A DNA stretch of 64,000 bases from Salminus brasiliensis (taxonomy: Eukaryota; Chordata; Actinopteri; Characiformes; Bryconidae): positions 17,337,490-17,401,489 of the forward strand of contig NC_132899.1 in NCBI RefSeq assembly GCF_030463535.1. The letters are read 5' to 3'. Made by a program: the position numbers and the translations under genes. The first letter of the stretch is position 1, and every line of letters starts with the position of its first letter. Shown here piece after piece: positions 1-12,298 of this stretch. Below the pieces are notes generated by a model. The model did no database searches, was not told the origin of the DNA, and saw nothing but the letters and a program-made list of their open reading frames with translations.

Positions 1-249
1 CTAATTAGCCCTTTATTAAGGTGAATTAGGTGAGCTGCTGGTGAACTGAACAAACCCATACAGTGGCTGGAGTTCACAGGGATATCAGCAACCAAAGCTG
101 TGTTCTTCTAACCTACATCTTCCAACCATACATTGTGTCTAACTTTACATCCCATATTATAAGGTAAAACACAGTCATTTTTGTTTACACCTGAAACACA
201 TACATTGGTTATTTTTGCTGTATATCTGCTGTGTTGATTTTATTATATA
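1..249. other. Intergenic sequence, nothing recognised
   Basis: AT-rich non-coding sequence. I see no open frame with family features and no clear repeat before the MITE-like copy that begins at 250. Confidence 0.5.
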
Positions 250-787
250 CAGTATATGTCCAAATGTTTGTGGACACCCCTTCTAATTAATGCATTCAGC
301 TACTTTAGGCTGTACCCGTTGCTGACACAGATGTGCAAACGCACACAAACACAGCTTCTCTAGTCTCTGTTGAGAAGTACTCACAATAGAACAAGACTTT
401 CAGGAGCAGATAAACCTGAAACTACTGGCACCATGCTGCTTTATGCCAGGTGTGGGCTAGAAGGGTATGAAGCCCCTCAGCATTGAGCTGTGGAGCAGTG
501 GTGGAACTGTGGAACTGTGTTCTCTGGAATGATGGTTGGTGCTCCATACAATACTTTTGGGATGAGTTGGGGAGTTGAGGAAGAGATGGGGTGGTGATAA
601 TCCAACATCCTGACCTGCCTAACGCTCCTGTCAGAGAGCAATCAAATCCTCACAGCAATTCAAATGCTTCAAAATCTAGTAGAAATCCTTCCCTGGACAC
701 TAGAGACAGTTTCCACCAACAAAAGCCCCTTGATTGTGGAACAAACACTAAATGAGAAGGTGTCTCAATACTTTTGTCCTTATAGTG
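250..787 (+). mobile_element. MITE-like DNA element, copy A (complete)
   Basis: The copy starts with CAGTATATGTCC and ends with GTCCTTATAGTG, an imperfect terminal inverted repeat, and is flanked on each side by TA (248-249 and 788-789). There is no coding capacity. The same body recurs at 31778-32310, 55128-55330 (reverse) and 61232-61704. The TA duplication suggests mobilisation by a Tc1/mariner-type transposase; that class is an inference from the ends only. Confidence 0.75.
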
Positions 788-1285
788 TATTTGCAAAGAT
801 GGTAATCATGGTAATAAAAATGGGCAAAACATCTGAGTAACAGTCCAGTATTTTTTTAACTACAGAACCCAATCGCCCATCGGTTCGTATTATGAATCTG
901 ATGTGTGTCAGTGGGTTTTCCATTAGTTAACTAAGTACAAAAGACATATAGAAACACATAGAAAATACAGTCCATGGTCATTAAAAAAACCTACCATTAA
1001 AAAACTACTGAGAATCTATGGTTATCATTCAGTTATATACTATATGCTATATACTATAAATGACTCAGTAACAATCAGGAATCTAACATGTAAGGTATGT
1101 AAAAACAGGTGGAACTGAAGTCTTGACCAACTGATGGGTCCTCCTAGAACTGAGTGTTTCTTCATCTGATTAGTTGTAAATTCCAAAACCCCACCACTGT
1201 ACGACTCACACCATACGCACTGTACCCACTGTGTCCATAAGAACACTACTACAGCTTGTACACATATGTGACTGAGTCTCTAAAT

Positions 1286-1286
1286 G

Positions 1287-1317
<31 letters not shown>

Positions 1318-1322
1318 GTGTG
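1286..1322. repeat. (TG)n microsatellite
   Basis: An almost pure TG dinucleotide run with two interruptions by A. Open frames over it are low-complexity artefacts. Confidence 0.9.
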
Positions 1323-1465
1323 TGAAATGACCTGGTTGTGTGATGGGGCAGAGCCTGGAGCAGTGCCTGTTGCCAAGTTTGATAGGATTTTGAATTTAAA
1401 GCACAGAAAGATGAAACAAGCAGTAAATATCTGTCTGCACACGACTACCAAGATTTACTTTACAA

Positions 1466-1466
<1 letters not shown>

Positions 1467-1511
<45 letters not shown>
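1467..1511. repeat. (GA)n microsatellite
   Basis: About 22 GA units without interruption. Open frames here read only Arg-Glu or Ser-Leu alternation. Confidence 0.9.
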
Positions 1512-1515
<4 letters not shown>

Positions 1516-3599
1516 AGAGAGAGCCACGTTTAAAGCTCTACTGCCCTCTGGTGGAAAGATGTCAGATATGTCTACACCGCTGGGTGCCATGGACCAATGC
1601 CTGATTTCCCAAAGGGCAATAGTTGAGATATGTGTGAATAACAGTTCAGATGGTAGAAGAGGTTACTATATGATATATAATAATGATTCTCAGTGTATAT
1701 TTTTTTACTGCAGTGGTGTGGGATGTGCAGGCCATTCATCAACCACAGACAATTATGGTGGGTTTAACATTATCCTTGCAAATACTCTCTGCTTTTCCGA
1801 ACCTCTGCTTATCCAAAGGAATTTTATATATAAAAAAAAAAATCATACCATCCATTAAAAGCCTCTGTTCTCTCCTAGCAGTTCTGAAATGGAGCTGATG
1901 GTCAGTAATGGTATTTTGTGTCTTTTTAAGGGGTTCATATCACAATCTAAAGGATCTTAACGGTTTAACAGATCCATTCAATGGTTTTCTAATGGGATCT
2001 AAAGGGGTTCTGCAGGAAACTATGGTTTCTAATCGAAACCATTAAGCCAGTTTCCATTAAGAGTAGTTCTGCAGGGGGATACAACAACAACAACAAATCT
2101 GACCTCAAAAATACCCATTGGATCCATGCAGGAATATTAGATGTGCTGTTATTATCTCATGTTATGTGATACTGCGCTACACTGGGGTTTGCGAAAACAT
2201 TTTGATAAGCATGAAAAGTGCCAAGACATCCAGACTGTTGAAATGTAATACCAGAACTACAGTACACACGGCTGTTTAATGGAGAGACAGAGTTTCATCA
2301 GGCAGACAGGAACAGGCCACACACTCCATTACACATTCCCTCACAGGTCTATTATTAAAGTCGATTTTCAAACAGCATCTAAAGGAAAGGTGATATGAGG
2401 GGGAAAAAACATTTAATCTCAGTTTAAAAACAAGCCTTCTTTACATTCTGCATTTTCTGTACTACTGCGAATTTTACTACTGTAAATACTGCTGTTTAAC
2501 TATATAAATTTATGATATGTATGATCTGTTTAAATCTATGATAGAAATATTGTTTCACAATATTTAAAAATGATATTTTTTTCACGACACACAATATTTA
2601 TCCCAATATTTTGACACCCAGGCAAAATGCATCAGTATCAGCAGATAAAAAAACTGCTATTTAAATACTTAATATTTAAATAAGAAAATGGATCAAAATT
2701 CAATGAAATATTGTTTATCGTCCACCCCTGTATAATAAATTGTAATAAATTGTAAGAAAGAGCATTAATAATAACGCAGCACAAGGCGGAAGTTAAGATG
2801 ATTCTAGGGGCCTGTGACTGACAGAGAGTTAATGAAGAGAGTTAAACCATGCATTTAAAATAAAAAAAACTCAAAATTGGTATTTGTTATACTTTCAATT
2901 CGGTTTAATAATAATATTAACTAATACCTTATTCGGATAGTACACTTTTGATATGCCAAATAGGGCTACATGAACTGACTGTGTGATATTTTGTTATATA
3001 TTCTGATATTAAAAAATATAGGAATTTTGACCAGATTTCTCCAGAAGTTGATAATCCAACATTTCATGACATTATTAGTGCCGTTTGTGTATCCAGGACT
3101 GGAGTGAAACAAACAATATTGGACAGATATAATCTGCCTCTGAAGAACATTGGGGATTTTTCTTTTGAATCAAGGAATTTGTTGCATGGTGTGTATGGTT
3201 TAATTTGCTTTACATGACATTGCATATTCTGCAATGTGACAATTGTGCATGCAGATGATGCTGAAATGATATATTGTACATCCCTAATTCTGTATATACT
3301 AATCTTCCTAACCCTAATATTGAGTTTCACCAAATAAGTTATTAATATCTTTAACATATCAGTCACACAAAAACCTAACTAGTAAAATGAATATGACAGA
3401 TAAAGTGACCTGTTCCATTGAACGTTAAGAAGGTTTTTTCCTTTGTTTTGTAAATTTAAGAGATGGATTTTTTTTTTGCATGACAGCGACAATTTGTAGA
3501 TCATTTTTATGTATTCCATCAACAGTTGGTATTCAGACAATATTGTAGAGCTTTTTTGCTATAGAATCATTTGCTACTGAGTATCAGTATAAAATTCTT

Positions 3600-5450
3600 G
3601 CATTGAAAAGATTTGTGGTCAAATCTCTTGTCACGTGATTTCTCCCATCACAGAAAAAAATTCAGTCTTGCAGGTGAGGTGAGCGAACTACTTTCTCCGT
3701 CATGGTCAGGTTAAGGGGGAGGAGGGTGAAAGAGGGAAGGAAAGAGGAAGGGGAGGGAGGGTGATGACAGCGAGACACCTCAAAGCTCTGATTACCCTGA
3801 GTGGCTGAGCCCAACAGTAGTACCTGCTGGGACAGCCGCGCAGGGCCTCTAAATAAATTGCGAGTGGCCTTGGGCAAAAAGAAGAGTGTGCCTTTGATCT
3901 CGTTTAGCAGCGAACGAGGAGAATGTGCAGGCAGTCAATCAAACTCATAAGCCTACACAACAACAGGGAGGACCTTTTTCTATTATTTATTTTCTTAAAA
4001 ATCATAGATTTCATTATCAGAAGGCGCCTGCGCTCTGGTCGGGGGCGGCGCGATCAATAATTGATACAGCCAACTTTGCGCCTTCTTCTTTGGCACCCTT
4101 GTCACTAACTGTTGTCAGTACACATTTGCTTTGATGGCAAATTTGAAGACGCCAAAAAAAATGGCATCACATGTGATTATATATTTAGGGCATCTGAAAG
4201 GCTGGCTCGGCAGCGCCGGAGCACTATTCCCTGCATGTTCAAGGGGCTCCATTGAAGTCGGGCGTCTGTTGTTGCCAAGCCGTGCCTTAAACACAGCCGC
4301 ATTGTAAGGTGATCTCTCCTTCTGAGGGAGCAGATGAAAAAAGATCTGAACCTTTTCTCTTTTTTGGTGTGTGTGTGTGTGTGTGTGTGTGCATGTGTGT
4401 CATGTGTCAGTAAACACCATGACTAGTTTTTAAAAGGGGCCTGATCACAGGCGAGAAAAACCTACTCTTTAAACTCTGAGCTCCTGGGCGGTGGGGGATA
4501 CATCACGTCAATGCTAGCTCTTTCATTCCCTGGACCTTTCAGGCTCCTCAAGAGTGCGGGGAGGAACCGTAGAGGAGCAGCAGGAGAATGCACGCTCATC
4601 CGTCAGCTCAGACACAAGCCGTGACTGTGCTCTATAAGTGCTGGAAGTTGGGAGAGGAAACGTCGTGAGGACTCAAGACTGGGCTTTTGAAAACGATGAG
4701 GAGCACCTGCATGCAAAACTTCAGAACTCAAGAAATGCTCATCAGCATATATGCAGATGAAAGTCGACGCAAGAATTCAGGCCCAACTGTTCAAACAGGG
4801 CCACATATGCTGCGGGCAATCATCAGGGACCAGCCAAGAACCAAATTAGGAACCAAATTCCACTAAACTTGTGAGAAAGTTTTTTTTCCTGTTCCATTCC
4901 CTTCCAAAAGTCAGCTGAGGAGACGCTCTGACAAACTTTAAAATAAATAACAGCTGCATCCATTATTTGTAGGCACCAGAACCCCCTCCTCCCAACACCA
5001 ATTCCTCAGCCTTCAGTCAGTATCCCTCCACCATTTCCTCTTTTAATTATCCTGCAACAGAAAAGATGGAGTACATCAGACGCATCTGTGTAAATCCGTG
5101 GCTGGCAGGCTCTCAGAGCGCCGGCAGGGCGGACGCTCCGTCTGCTGCGGCCGATAGAGTGGCTCTCTCCCTCTGCCAGGGACGCAGAGAGAGGCTGCCT
5201 GCAGCTCCGCACAACAACAGCACGATGATCCCTCAGCTGAGGGGTCCTCTTCTTCCTCCACACACAAACACACACTCGCAAGGCTTTGGCTCGGCCCGCC
5301 ACGGCACATCACACGCTGTTTTCAACAGCAGATTAGGCCCCGCTCGCGCAGACCCACGGCTAATTGGAGACAGAAAGCCGCCATGGCAGCTGCCATTCAA
5401 CAGGGCCTTCGCTATTTCCCTCAGCATCATAATGCACTTTAAATGACTGG
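3600..5450. promoter_or_regulatory. Candidate regulatory (CNE-like) block
   Basis: Sequence here is unlike the AT-rich surroundings. It has mixed composition with several CpGs, a TCF/LEF-like CTTTGATC near 3893, a palindromic ATCAATAATTGAT near 4053-4065 and a homeodomain-like CTAATTGG near 5361. No coding exon is convincing. The longest open frames (around 5006-5446) overlap on both strands and resemble no family I know. Calling it an enhancer or the promoter of an unseen non-coding gene is inference. A (GT)n tract lies at about 4367-4391. Confidence 0.3.
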
Positions 5451-6490
5451 TTTTCTTCTGAAGAGCACTGAAGGCTTCTTTAAATACTCATCATCTGTTT
5501 TGGCAAATTCCTCTGTGTGTTCTGCCATCCTCTGATAGGCTATGACAAATGGTGTTTTGGTTGGAAATGGGGAATTGTGTGTGCAATAAAAGGCTTTCAG
5601 TCCTAAACTGTCATAAAAAAAATTGCAGAGAGTTACATTATTAAACCATAACATTTGGATCGAAACACTTTTCCTTAACACTTTGAGAACAAATTGATTG
5701 AGCAAAGATTTATAACAAAATGACACAAGAATTTACATATTCAATCTCACACAGCGGTCAGATTTCAGTCTGACTAAGCATGGGCGCAGTCGTTTAAATG
5801 TATGTGGCTACAATCTTATCAGGATACAATCCAGATACTAGTCACATTAAGTAACCAGGTGTAAACGGGATCAAAGAACACCCTTCCCCCCATTTTTTCC
5901 CCAGTATAGAAATTTCCAATTTCCACTCACTTCCACTATCATACAACGCTACCCGCGCTTAGACTATGAAGGGTAGTATATGCTTCCAGGGTTCAAATAC
6001 AGAAGGACAACTGCGTCTTTTCAATGTCACATGTCACTGGACAGCTGAACATGCTTCGAGGAGAACACTTCATCTTCTAAATCTGTTATGTCAGCTAACC
6101 AGAACTAGATAGCTTTACAATGAGTTACTGAGGGAGAGGGAAGTCATCCTACCTAGCAATGGATGGCTGTGGCATCACTAGGGGAAAGAACCTGTGATCC
6201 CCTCATGATAAGGCCAGTGCTCCGACAGCTGCTCCACTCAGGAGGTTGTTTTACTGGTAAATCTGTTCTTCAAATCTATATTTATACAGTTTATATGCAT
6301 TTATAGAACACAATGTGTAAAAACAAAAGGTTATTGCTGTTACTGTTTTGTTATGAGTAGAAGAACCTGATCTTAATACTACACAGAAGCTTTTTTTGAG
6401 TGAGAAGCATTTGTGGCTTTCAGAAGAACCCTTCAATGGAAGGTTATGTAAAGAAGTTGTTTGTTAGTGTGAAGAACTGATTTAAATATA
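5451..6490. other. Non-coding interval
   Basis: No gene or confident repeat. A segment around 6240-6440 has AGAACC/GGTTCT words seen in short fish interspersed repeats, but I cannot define ends. Confidence 0.4.
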
Positions 6491-6499
6491 ATGTAATGG

Positions 6500-9400
6500 T
6501 TCCTTCACTTTCAGCCACTAGATGTCCCAATAGAGCTCCAGCATCTCAGACCAAAACAAATACTTTGTATAGAGACATAGAGAGGCTTTTCCTCTTCCCG
6601 TTCATGTCCTCAGCACGCTGTTGCAGCCCAGAGAAAGCGGCTGCTAAACACAGATTAGGAGGTTGGCGTTTTCAGCCCATATTCACTGAGTCTGTGCTGT
6701 TTAGCATCATGACTAACCTGCTCCAGCTCTGCTGATCCTGGCTGTTAGCATCATGACTAACCTGCTCCAACTCTGCTGATCCTGGCTGTTAGCATCATGA
6801 CTAACCTGCTCCAGCTCTGCTGATCCTGGCTGTTAGCATCATGACTAACCTGCTCCAGCTCTGCTGATCCTGACTGTTAGCATCATGACTAACCTGCTCC
6901 AACTCTGCTGATCCTGACTGTTAGCATCATGACTAACCTGCTCCAACTCTGCTGATCCTGACTGTTAGCATCATGACTAACCTGCTCCAACTCTGCTGAT
7001 CCTGACTGTTAGCATCATGACTAACCTGCTCCAACTCTGCTGATCCTGGCTGTTAGCATCATGACTAACCTGCTCCAGCTCTGCTGATCCTGGCTGTTAG
7101 CATCGTGACTAACCTGCTCCAACTCTGCTGATCCTGGCTGTTAGCATCATGACTAACCTGCTCCAGCTCTGCTGATCCTGACTGTTAGCATCATGACTAA
7201 CCTGCTCCAACTCTGCTGATCCTGACTGTTAGCATCATGACTAACCTGCTCCAACTCTGCTGATCCTGGCTGTTAGCATCATGACTAACCTGCTCCAGCT
7301 CTGCTGAGCCTGGCTGTTAGCATCATGACTAACCTGCTCCAACTCTGCTGATCCTGACTGTTAGCATCATGACTAACCTGCTCCAACTCTGCTGATCCTG
7401 GCTGTTAGCATCATGACTAACCTGCTCCAGCTCTGCTGATCCTGGCTGTTAGCATCATGACTAACCTGCTCCAGCTCTGCTGATCCTGACTGTTAGCATC
7501 ATGACTAACCTGCTCCAACTCTGCTGATCCTGACTGTTAGCATCATGACTAACCTGCTCCAACTCTGCTGATCCTGACTGTTAGCATCATGACTAACCTG
7601 CTCCAGCTCTGCTGATCCTGGCTGTTAGCATCATGACTAACCTGCTCCAGCTCTGCTGATCCTGGCTGTTAGCATCATGACTAACCTGCTCCAGCTCTGC
7701 TGATCCTGGCTGTTAGCATCATGACTAACCTGCTCCAACTCTGCTGATCCTGGCTGTTAGCATCATGACTAACCTGCTCCAGCTCTGCTGATCCTGGCTG
7801 TTAGCATCATGACTAACCTGCTCCAACTCTGCTGATCCTGGCTGTTAGCATCATGACTAACCTGCTCCAGCTCTGCTGATCCTGACTGTTAGCATCATGA
7901 CTAACCTGCTCCAGCTCTGCTGATCCTGACTGTTAGCATCATGACTAACCTGCTCCAACTCTGCTGATCCTGACTGTTAGCATCATGACTAACCTGCTCC
8001 AGCTCTGCTGATCCTGGCTGTTAGCATCATGACTAACCTGCTCCAGCTCTGCTGATCCTGGCTGTTAGCATCATGACTAACCTGCTCCAGCTCTGCTGAT
8101 CCTGGCTGTTAGCATCATGACTAACCTGCTCCAACTCTGCTGATCCTGGCTGTTAGCATCATGACTAACCTGCTCCAGCTCTGCTGATCCTGGCTGTTAG
8201 CATCATGACTAACCTGCTCCAACTCTGCTGATCCTGGCTGTTAGCATCATGACTAACCTGCTCCAGCTCTGCTGATCCTGACTGTTAGCATCATGACTAA
8301 CCTGCTCCAGCTCTGCTGATCCTGGCTGTTAGCATCGTGACTAACCTGCTCCAACTCTGCTGAGCCTGGCTGTTAGCATCGTGACTAACCTGCTCCAGCT
8401 CTGCTGATCCTGGCTGTTAGCATCGTGACTAACCTGCTCCAACTCTGCTGATCCTGGCTGTTAGCATCATGACTAACCTGCTCCAACTCTGCTGATCCTG
8501 GCTGTTAGCATCGTGACTAACCTGCTCCAGCTCTGCTGAGCCTGGCTGTTAGCATCGCGACTAACCTGCTCCAACTCTGCTGATCCTGGCTGTTAGCATC
8601 GCGACTAACCTGCTCCAACTCTGCTGATCCTGGCTGTTAGCATCATGACTAACCTGCTCCAGCTCTGCTGATCCTGGCTGTTAGCATCATGACTAACCTG
8701 CTCCAGCTCTGCTGATCCTGGCTGTTAGCATCGTGACTAACCTGCTCCAGCTCTGCTGAGCCTGGCTGTTAGCATCGCGACTAACCTGCTCCAACTCTGC
8801 TGATCCTGGCTGTTAGCATCATGACTAACCTGCTCCAGCTCTGCTGAGCCTGGCTGTTAGCATCATGACTAACCTGCTCCAGCTCTGCTGATCCTGGCTG
8901 TTAGCATCATGACTAACCTGCTCCAGCTCTGCTGATCCTGGCTGTTAGCATCATGACTAACCTGCTCCAACTCTGCTGATCCTGGCTGTTAGCATCGCGA
9001 CTAACCTGCTCCAGCTCTGCTGATCCTGGCTGTTAGCATCATGACTAACCTGCTCCAGCTCTGCTGATCCTGACTGTTAGCATCATGACTAACCTGCTCC
9101 AACTCTGCTGATCCTGGCTGTTAGCATCACGACTAACCTGCTCCAACTCTGCTGATCCTGGCTGTTAGCATCATGACTAACCTGCTCCAACTCTGCTGAT
9201 CCTGACTGTTAGCATCATGACTAACCTGCTCCAACTCTGCTGATCCTGACTGTTAGCATCATGACTAACCTGCTCCAACTCTGCTGATCCTGACTGTTAG
9301 CATCATGACTAACCTGCTCCAACTCTGCTGATCCTGGCTGTTAGCATCATGACTAACCTGCTCCAACTCTGCTGATCCTGGCTGTTAGCATCGTGACTAA

Positions 9401-9830
9401 CCTGCTCCAACTCTGCTGAGCCTGGCTGTTAGCATCATGACTAACCTGCTCCAACTCTGCTGATCCTGGCTGTTAGCATCATGACTAACCTGCTCCAACT
9501 CTGCTGATCCTGGCTGTTAGCATCATGACTAACCTGCTCCAACTCTGCTGATCCTGGCTGTTAGCATCATGACTAACCTGCTCCAACTCTGCTGATCCTG
9601 GCTGTTAGCATCATGACTAACCTGCTCCAACTCTGCTGAGCCTGACTGTTAGCATCATGGCATGTTAGCATCGCGTTGTGGCTAACGTGCCAAATCTGCA
9701 GAGTACGGCTGTCAGCATTGCATGGTGACTAATCTGCGGCAGCTCTGCTGACCTCGACCGTTAGCATTGCAACTGACCTGCTCCAACTCACCTGAACTCT
9801 TTCATCTTGCATGCACAATGCTGTGTGTAT
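6500..9830. repeat. Large element carrying an expanded 44-bp minisatellite (copy 1)
   Basis: The left flank (about 6500-6570) and the decayed units at the right (9656-9790) surround the tandem array. The flank word CCACTAGATGTC at 6515-6526 and the following CAGACCAAAACAAA match, in reverse complement, the sequence beside a short degenerate version of the same repeat at 36.88-37.27 kb. Both loci therefore look like copies of one interspersed element with an internal minisatellite. No transposase or terminal repeats were recognised. Confidence 0.6.
6694..9657 (+). repeat. 44-bp minisatellite, about 67 tandem units
   Basis: The unit reads roughly GTTAGCATCATGACTAACCT followed by GCTCCAACTCTGCTGATCCTGGCT. 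The same register recurs at 6841, 7501, 8161, 8821 and 9481, each exactly 15 units of 44 bp apart, so units show no net indel. Variation is limited to a few sites: CCAACT/CCAGCT, CCTGAC/CCTGGC, CATCATG/GTG/GCG/ACG and GATCC/GAGCC. The unit is not a multiple of three and contains stops, so it does not encode protein. Variant order shows a nine-unit block repeated at 7545 and 7941. Confidence 0.97.
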
Positions 9831-12298
9831 CTGTTGGGGAGGGCTTCATTCTCCTTTACTTCACTGCATCTTTACATAGAAATTAGTAGAGTGCTGCTAT
9901 ATTAATGTTTAAAAGGTCAGATATATCTACGACTGTTACACTTCTCACACATTTCAAATTAGTTTCAGTCCTGGAGTACTGCTAAGCTATCCTGGCATTT
10001 TAGAAGCTTCACTACTTACTAATGAACTAATTAAGAAGCCCTTTCTGAACTGGTGAACTGGCATGTGCCAGCGCTATGCAAGTACAGTGGAACACCTCAG
10101 CCCCCCTCCCGCTGTGATGTGCTTGAATGACAAGTGTTACAGAAAAATGTTAAAAACTTGCACATTTGGATTTACTGGATTTACAGTGCAGCGCAAACAG
10201 CCCATGAAATGGCACAAACAGCATCTCCCCTAAGACTAAAGCACCACCACTTGCATCTCCTCTTGTATATCTCCACAGGGGTCTCACAGTCATATCTAGT
10301 GGGCAGTAAACACTGCACAGTTGTCATTAGTGACGTGATCTGCCATATTGCACAGAAACACGCAGTGGTTGCACTATGGCTGTACCCAAGCCCAACTCTC
10401 TCCAGCCTCCTTCTCTTGCGCGCTCATTTGGAGATGAAGCGCCAGATCCTGAGTGTTGGCTTTTTGTTCTCGTGGGGAAAGCGAGCGAGCATGCTGGGGC
10501 TTATTTGATGTGCTTCTCTCCGCGTGGGGAGGAGATGTCTTGTAGTGCTTTTAAGATGATTATTTGAGAGCGCGCGAAGAAGGAGAACCGTTCCTGCCGA
10601 GTGCCGAGCACCAGTAGCACGGTAATTACTAAGCTAAGTAGAAACGTCTAAAAAAAAGAAGAAGAAGAAAAATCCAAAAATAAGGCTGATGAGTCCCTGC
10701 TTAACATGTGGCATGTAGTATTGATGAGGACAGAAAAGATAAACCGTTCCTAAGAGCAGGGCCTGTTCTGGCCTCGTTCTCTGCAAAGTCACCGAACTGT
10801 GCTTCAAGCCCGATTTAACACCATCTGGCTGGGCTAATATGCCACGATTACTGTGATGAAATGGATACAGATGAGCTTTGAGGATCAATCTTTGTCATTT
10901 TTTTTAAAAGAGGGCTTAAAATGACACATTAAAAGCCTCCATGACTGTCAGCTGAAGTAATTGAGTGGGAAATGAAATCTAGCTCCAACTTTCGCTCACT
11001 CTCAGAGAGAGATTGATTCGCTTTTAATGTGATGCCAGGACGGCCGTCAAAGAACAGTATGGCTATTGTGTTACAGGAGCTCTGTCTTTCTTCTGAGTGA
11101 AATCTGCAACAAGCAAACAAAATAGAAAATAGAGCACTGCTGAAAGGAAAGGAGACTGAAGCTTGACTTTGAAAAGAAAGGAGAAAACACACACACACAC
11201 ACACACACATACACATAAGGGCAACTCTCTTTGGCCTTCCGCCTGTCAGCTGAGGGGCTTGCTTACATGCCAAAGTCGACTGTCCAAGAGTTGAAACAGC
11301 CATCACACACAAATCACACACAAAGACAACTTGTGATCGCCCCACCACCATGTTAGCATGGCCTTGCATCAGAGCGGGTCTTTGGGCGATGGAAGCAAAA
11401 GGAGGGAACATATTGATGGAGGTTATGTCGACACATACGAGAACAATCAATAGTGTCAGAATCACTTAAACGTGCTAGTGGTGCAAATACAGCCCATACA
11501 GCAGGAGGAACAAGACTCTACAGGGCTATGATGAAAACCATTACAAATGCTCCTCACTTTGTCTGTTTGTTTGGAGAACTTAAAAGCTATAGGAATATAA
11601 AAGCTTAGCCGAAACAGGCCGAGGCAGCAGCTTTAATGCTTTTCAGATATTCATTTTTGAGTTGTTCATGATGTTCCAAGTAGAAGAGCGTCCAATATTT
11701 GGAATTATCACAAAAAGGAAGCAGATAAATGATTTCACATCTAGTAACAATGTATAGTAACAATGTATATATAGTATTTATTCTTATTAACGTATCAGTA
11801 TTTATCATACATGTCACATGCAATGTTACATATTACATTTTATGGCGGGTGACACTACATATGGTTATGCAAGCTGATTGGGTGAGAAGCTTTTTTTAGG
11901 TTAGCTGTAATTTCACCACAACAGCACATTTTTTGCACAAACACTGGCTCACTCCGCTAAATGCCATTGCTATATATCATATAATGAACAAAGAAGTAAC
12001 GGGAATGCACTGAGCAAAACTATGTTTACAACTCATTTACTTTCTTACTTTACATTATTAACAGTCAAACAATCAGGATTGTGTGTTATTGTGAAATAAC
12101 AGCACAGCTCTGATGAAATATGATTGCTTAATCACTGCCATGCTGATATTTCACCATAACAGACTACTTACCTATTATTATGTGTTTGTGTAAATTCAAT
12201 TTTACACATTTTCTACATTCAGTTAATGCTTTTATTGTGCTCTTGTAACTTTGCGATGCCTCGTCCACCACTATAACACAATTTTCCATCTTTTCCTC
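9831..12298. other. Non-coding interval with a possible regulatory patch
   Basis: No gene recognised. Sequence from about 10370 to 10620 is GC-rich and low in repeats and could be regulatory. An (AC)n tract lies at about 11187-11208. The remaining sequence is AT-rich without coding features. Confidence 0.4.

Larger units (their letters stand above)
788..3600. other. Non-coding interval with microsatellites
   Basis: No gene recognised. It contains a (TG)n tract at about 1286-1322 and a (GA)n tract at about 1467-1511, which create spurious low-complexity open frames. The stretch 1920-2080 has short internal repeats built on a GGTTCTGCAG-like word and may be an old repeat. The rest is AT-rich. 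Confidence 0.5.

Noticed and set aside
1206-1590. Open frames through TG and GA repeats
   Set aside because: They are low-complexity translations of microsatellites.
5006-5446. Overlapping open frames of up to 126 codons on both strands
   Set aside because: They overlap on both strands in a GC-rich patch, show no family motif and no convincing splice sites.
6694-9657. CRISPR-like or satellite-encoded peptide array
   Set aside because: Units abut with no unique spacers, the genome is eukaryotic, and a 44-bp unit with stops in all frames cannot encode a repeat protein.
10134-10508. Open frame of 124 codons
   Set aside because: Composition and content look random; there is no domain and no supporting exon structure.
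11187-11465. 178-codon open frame on the - strand (10929-11465)
   Set aside because: Runs through an AC microsatellite and has no recognisable domain or codon bias.
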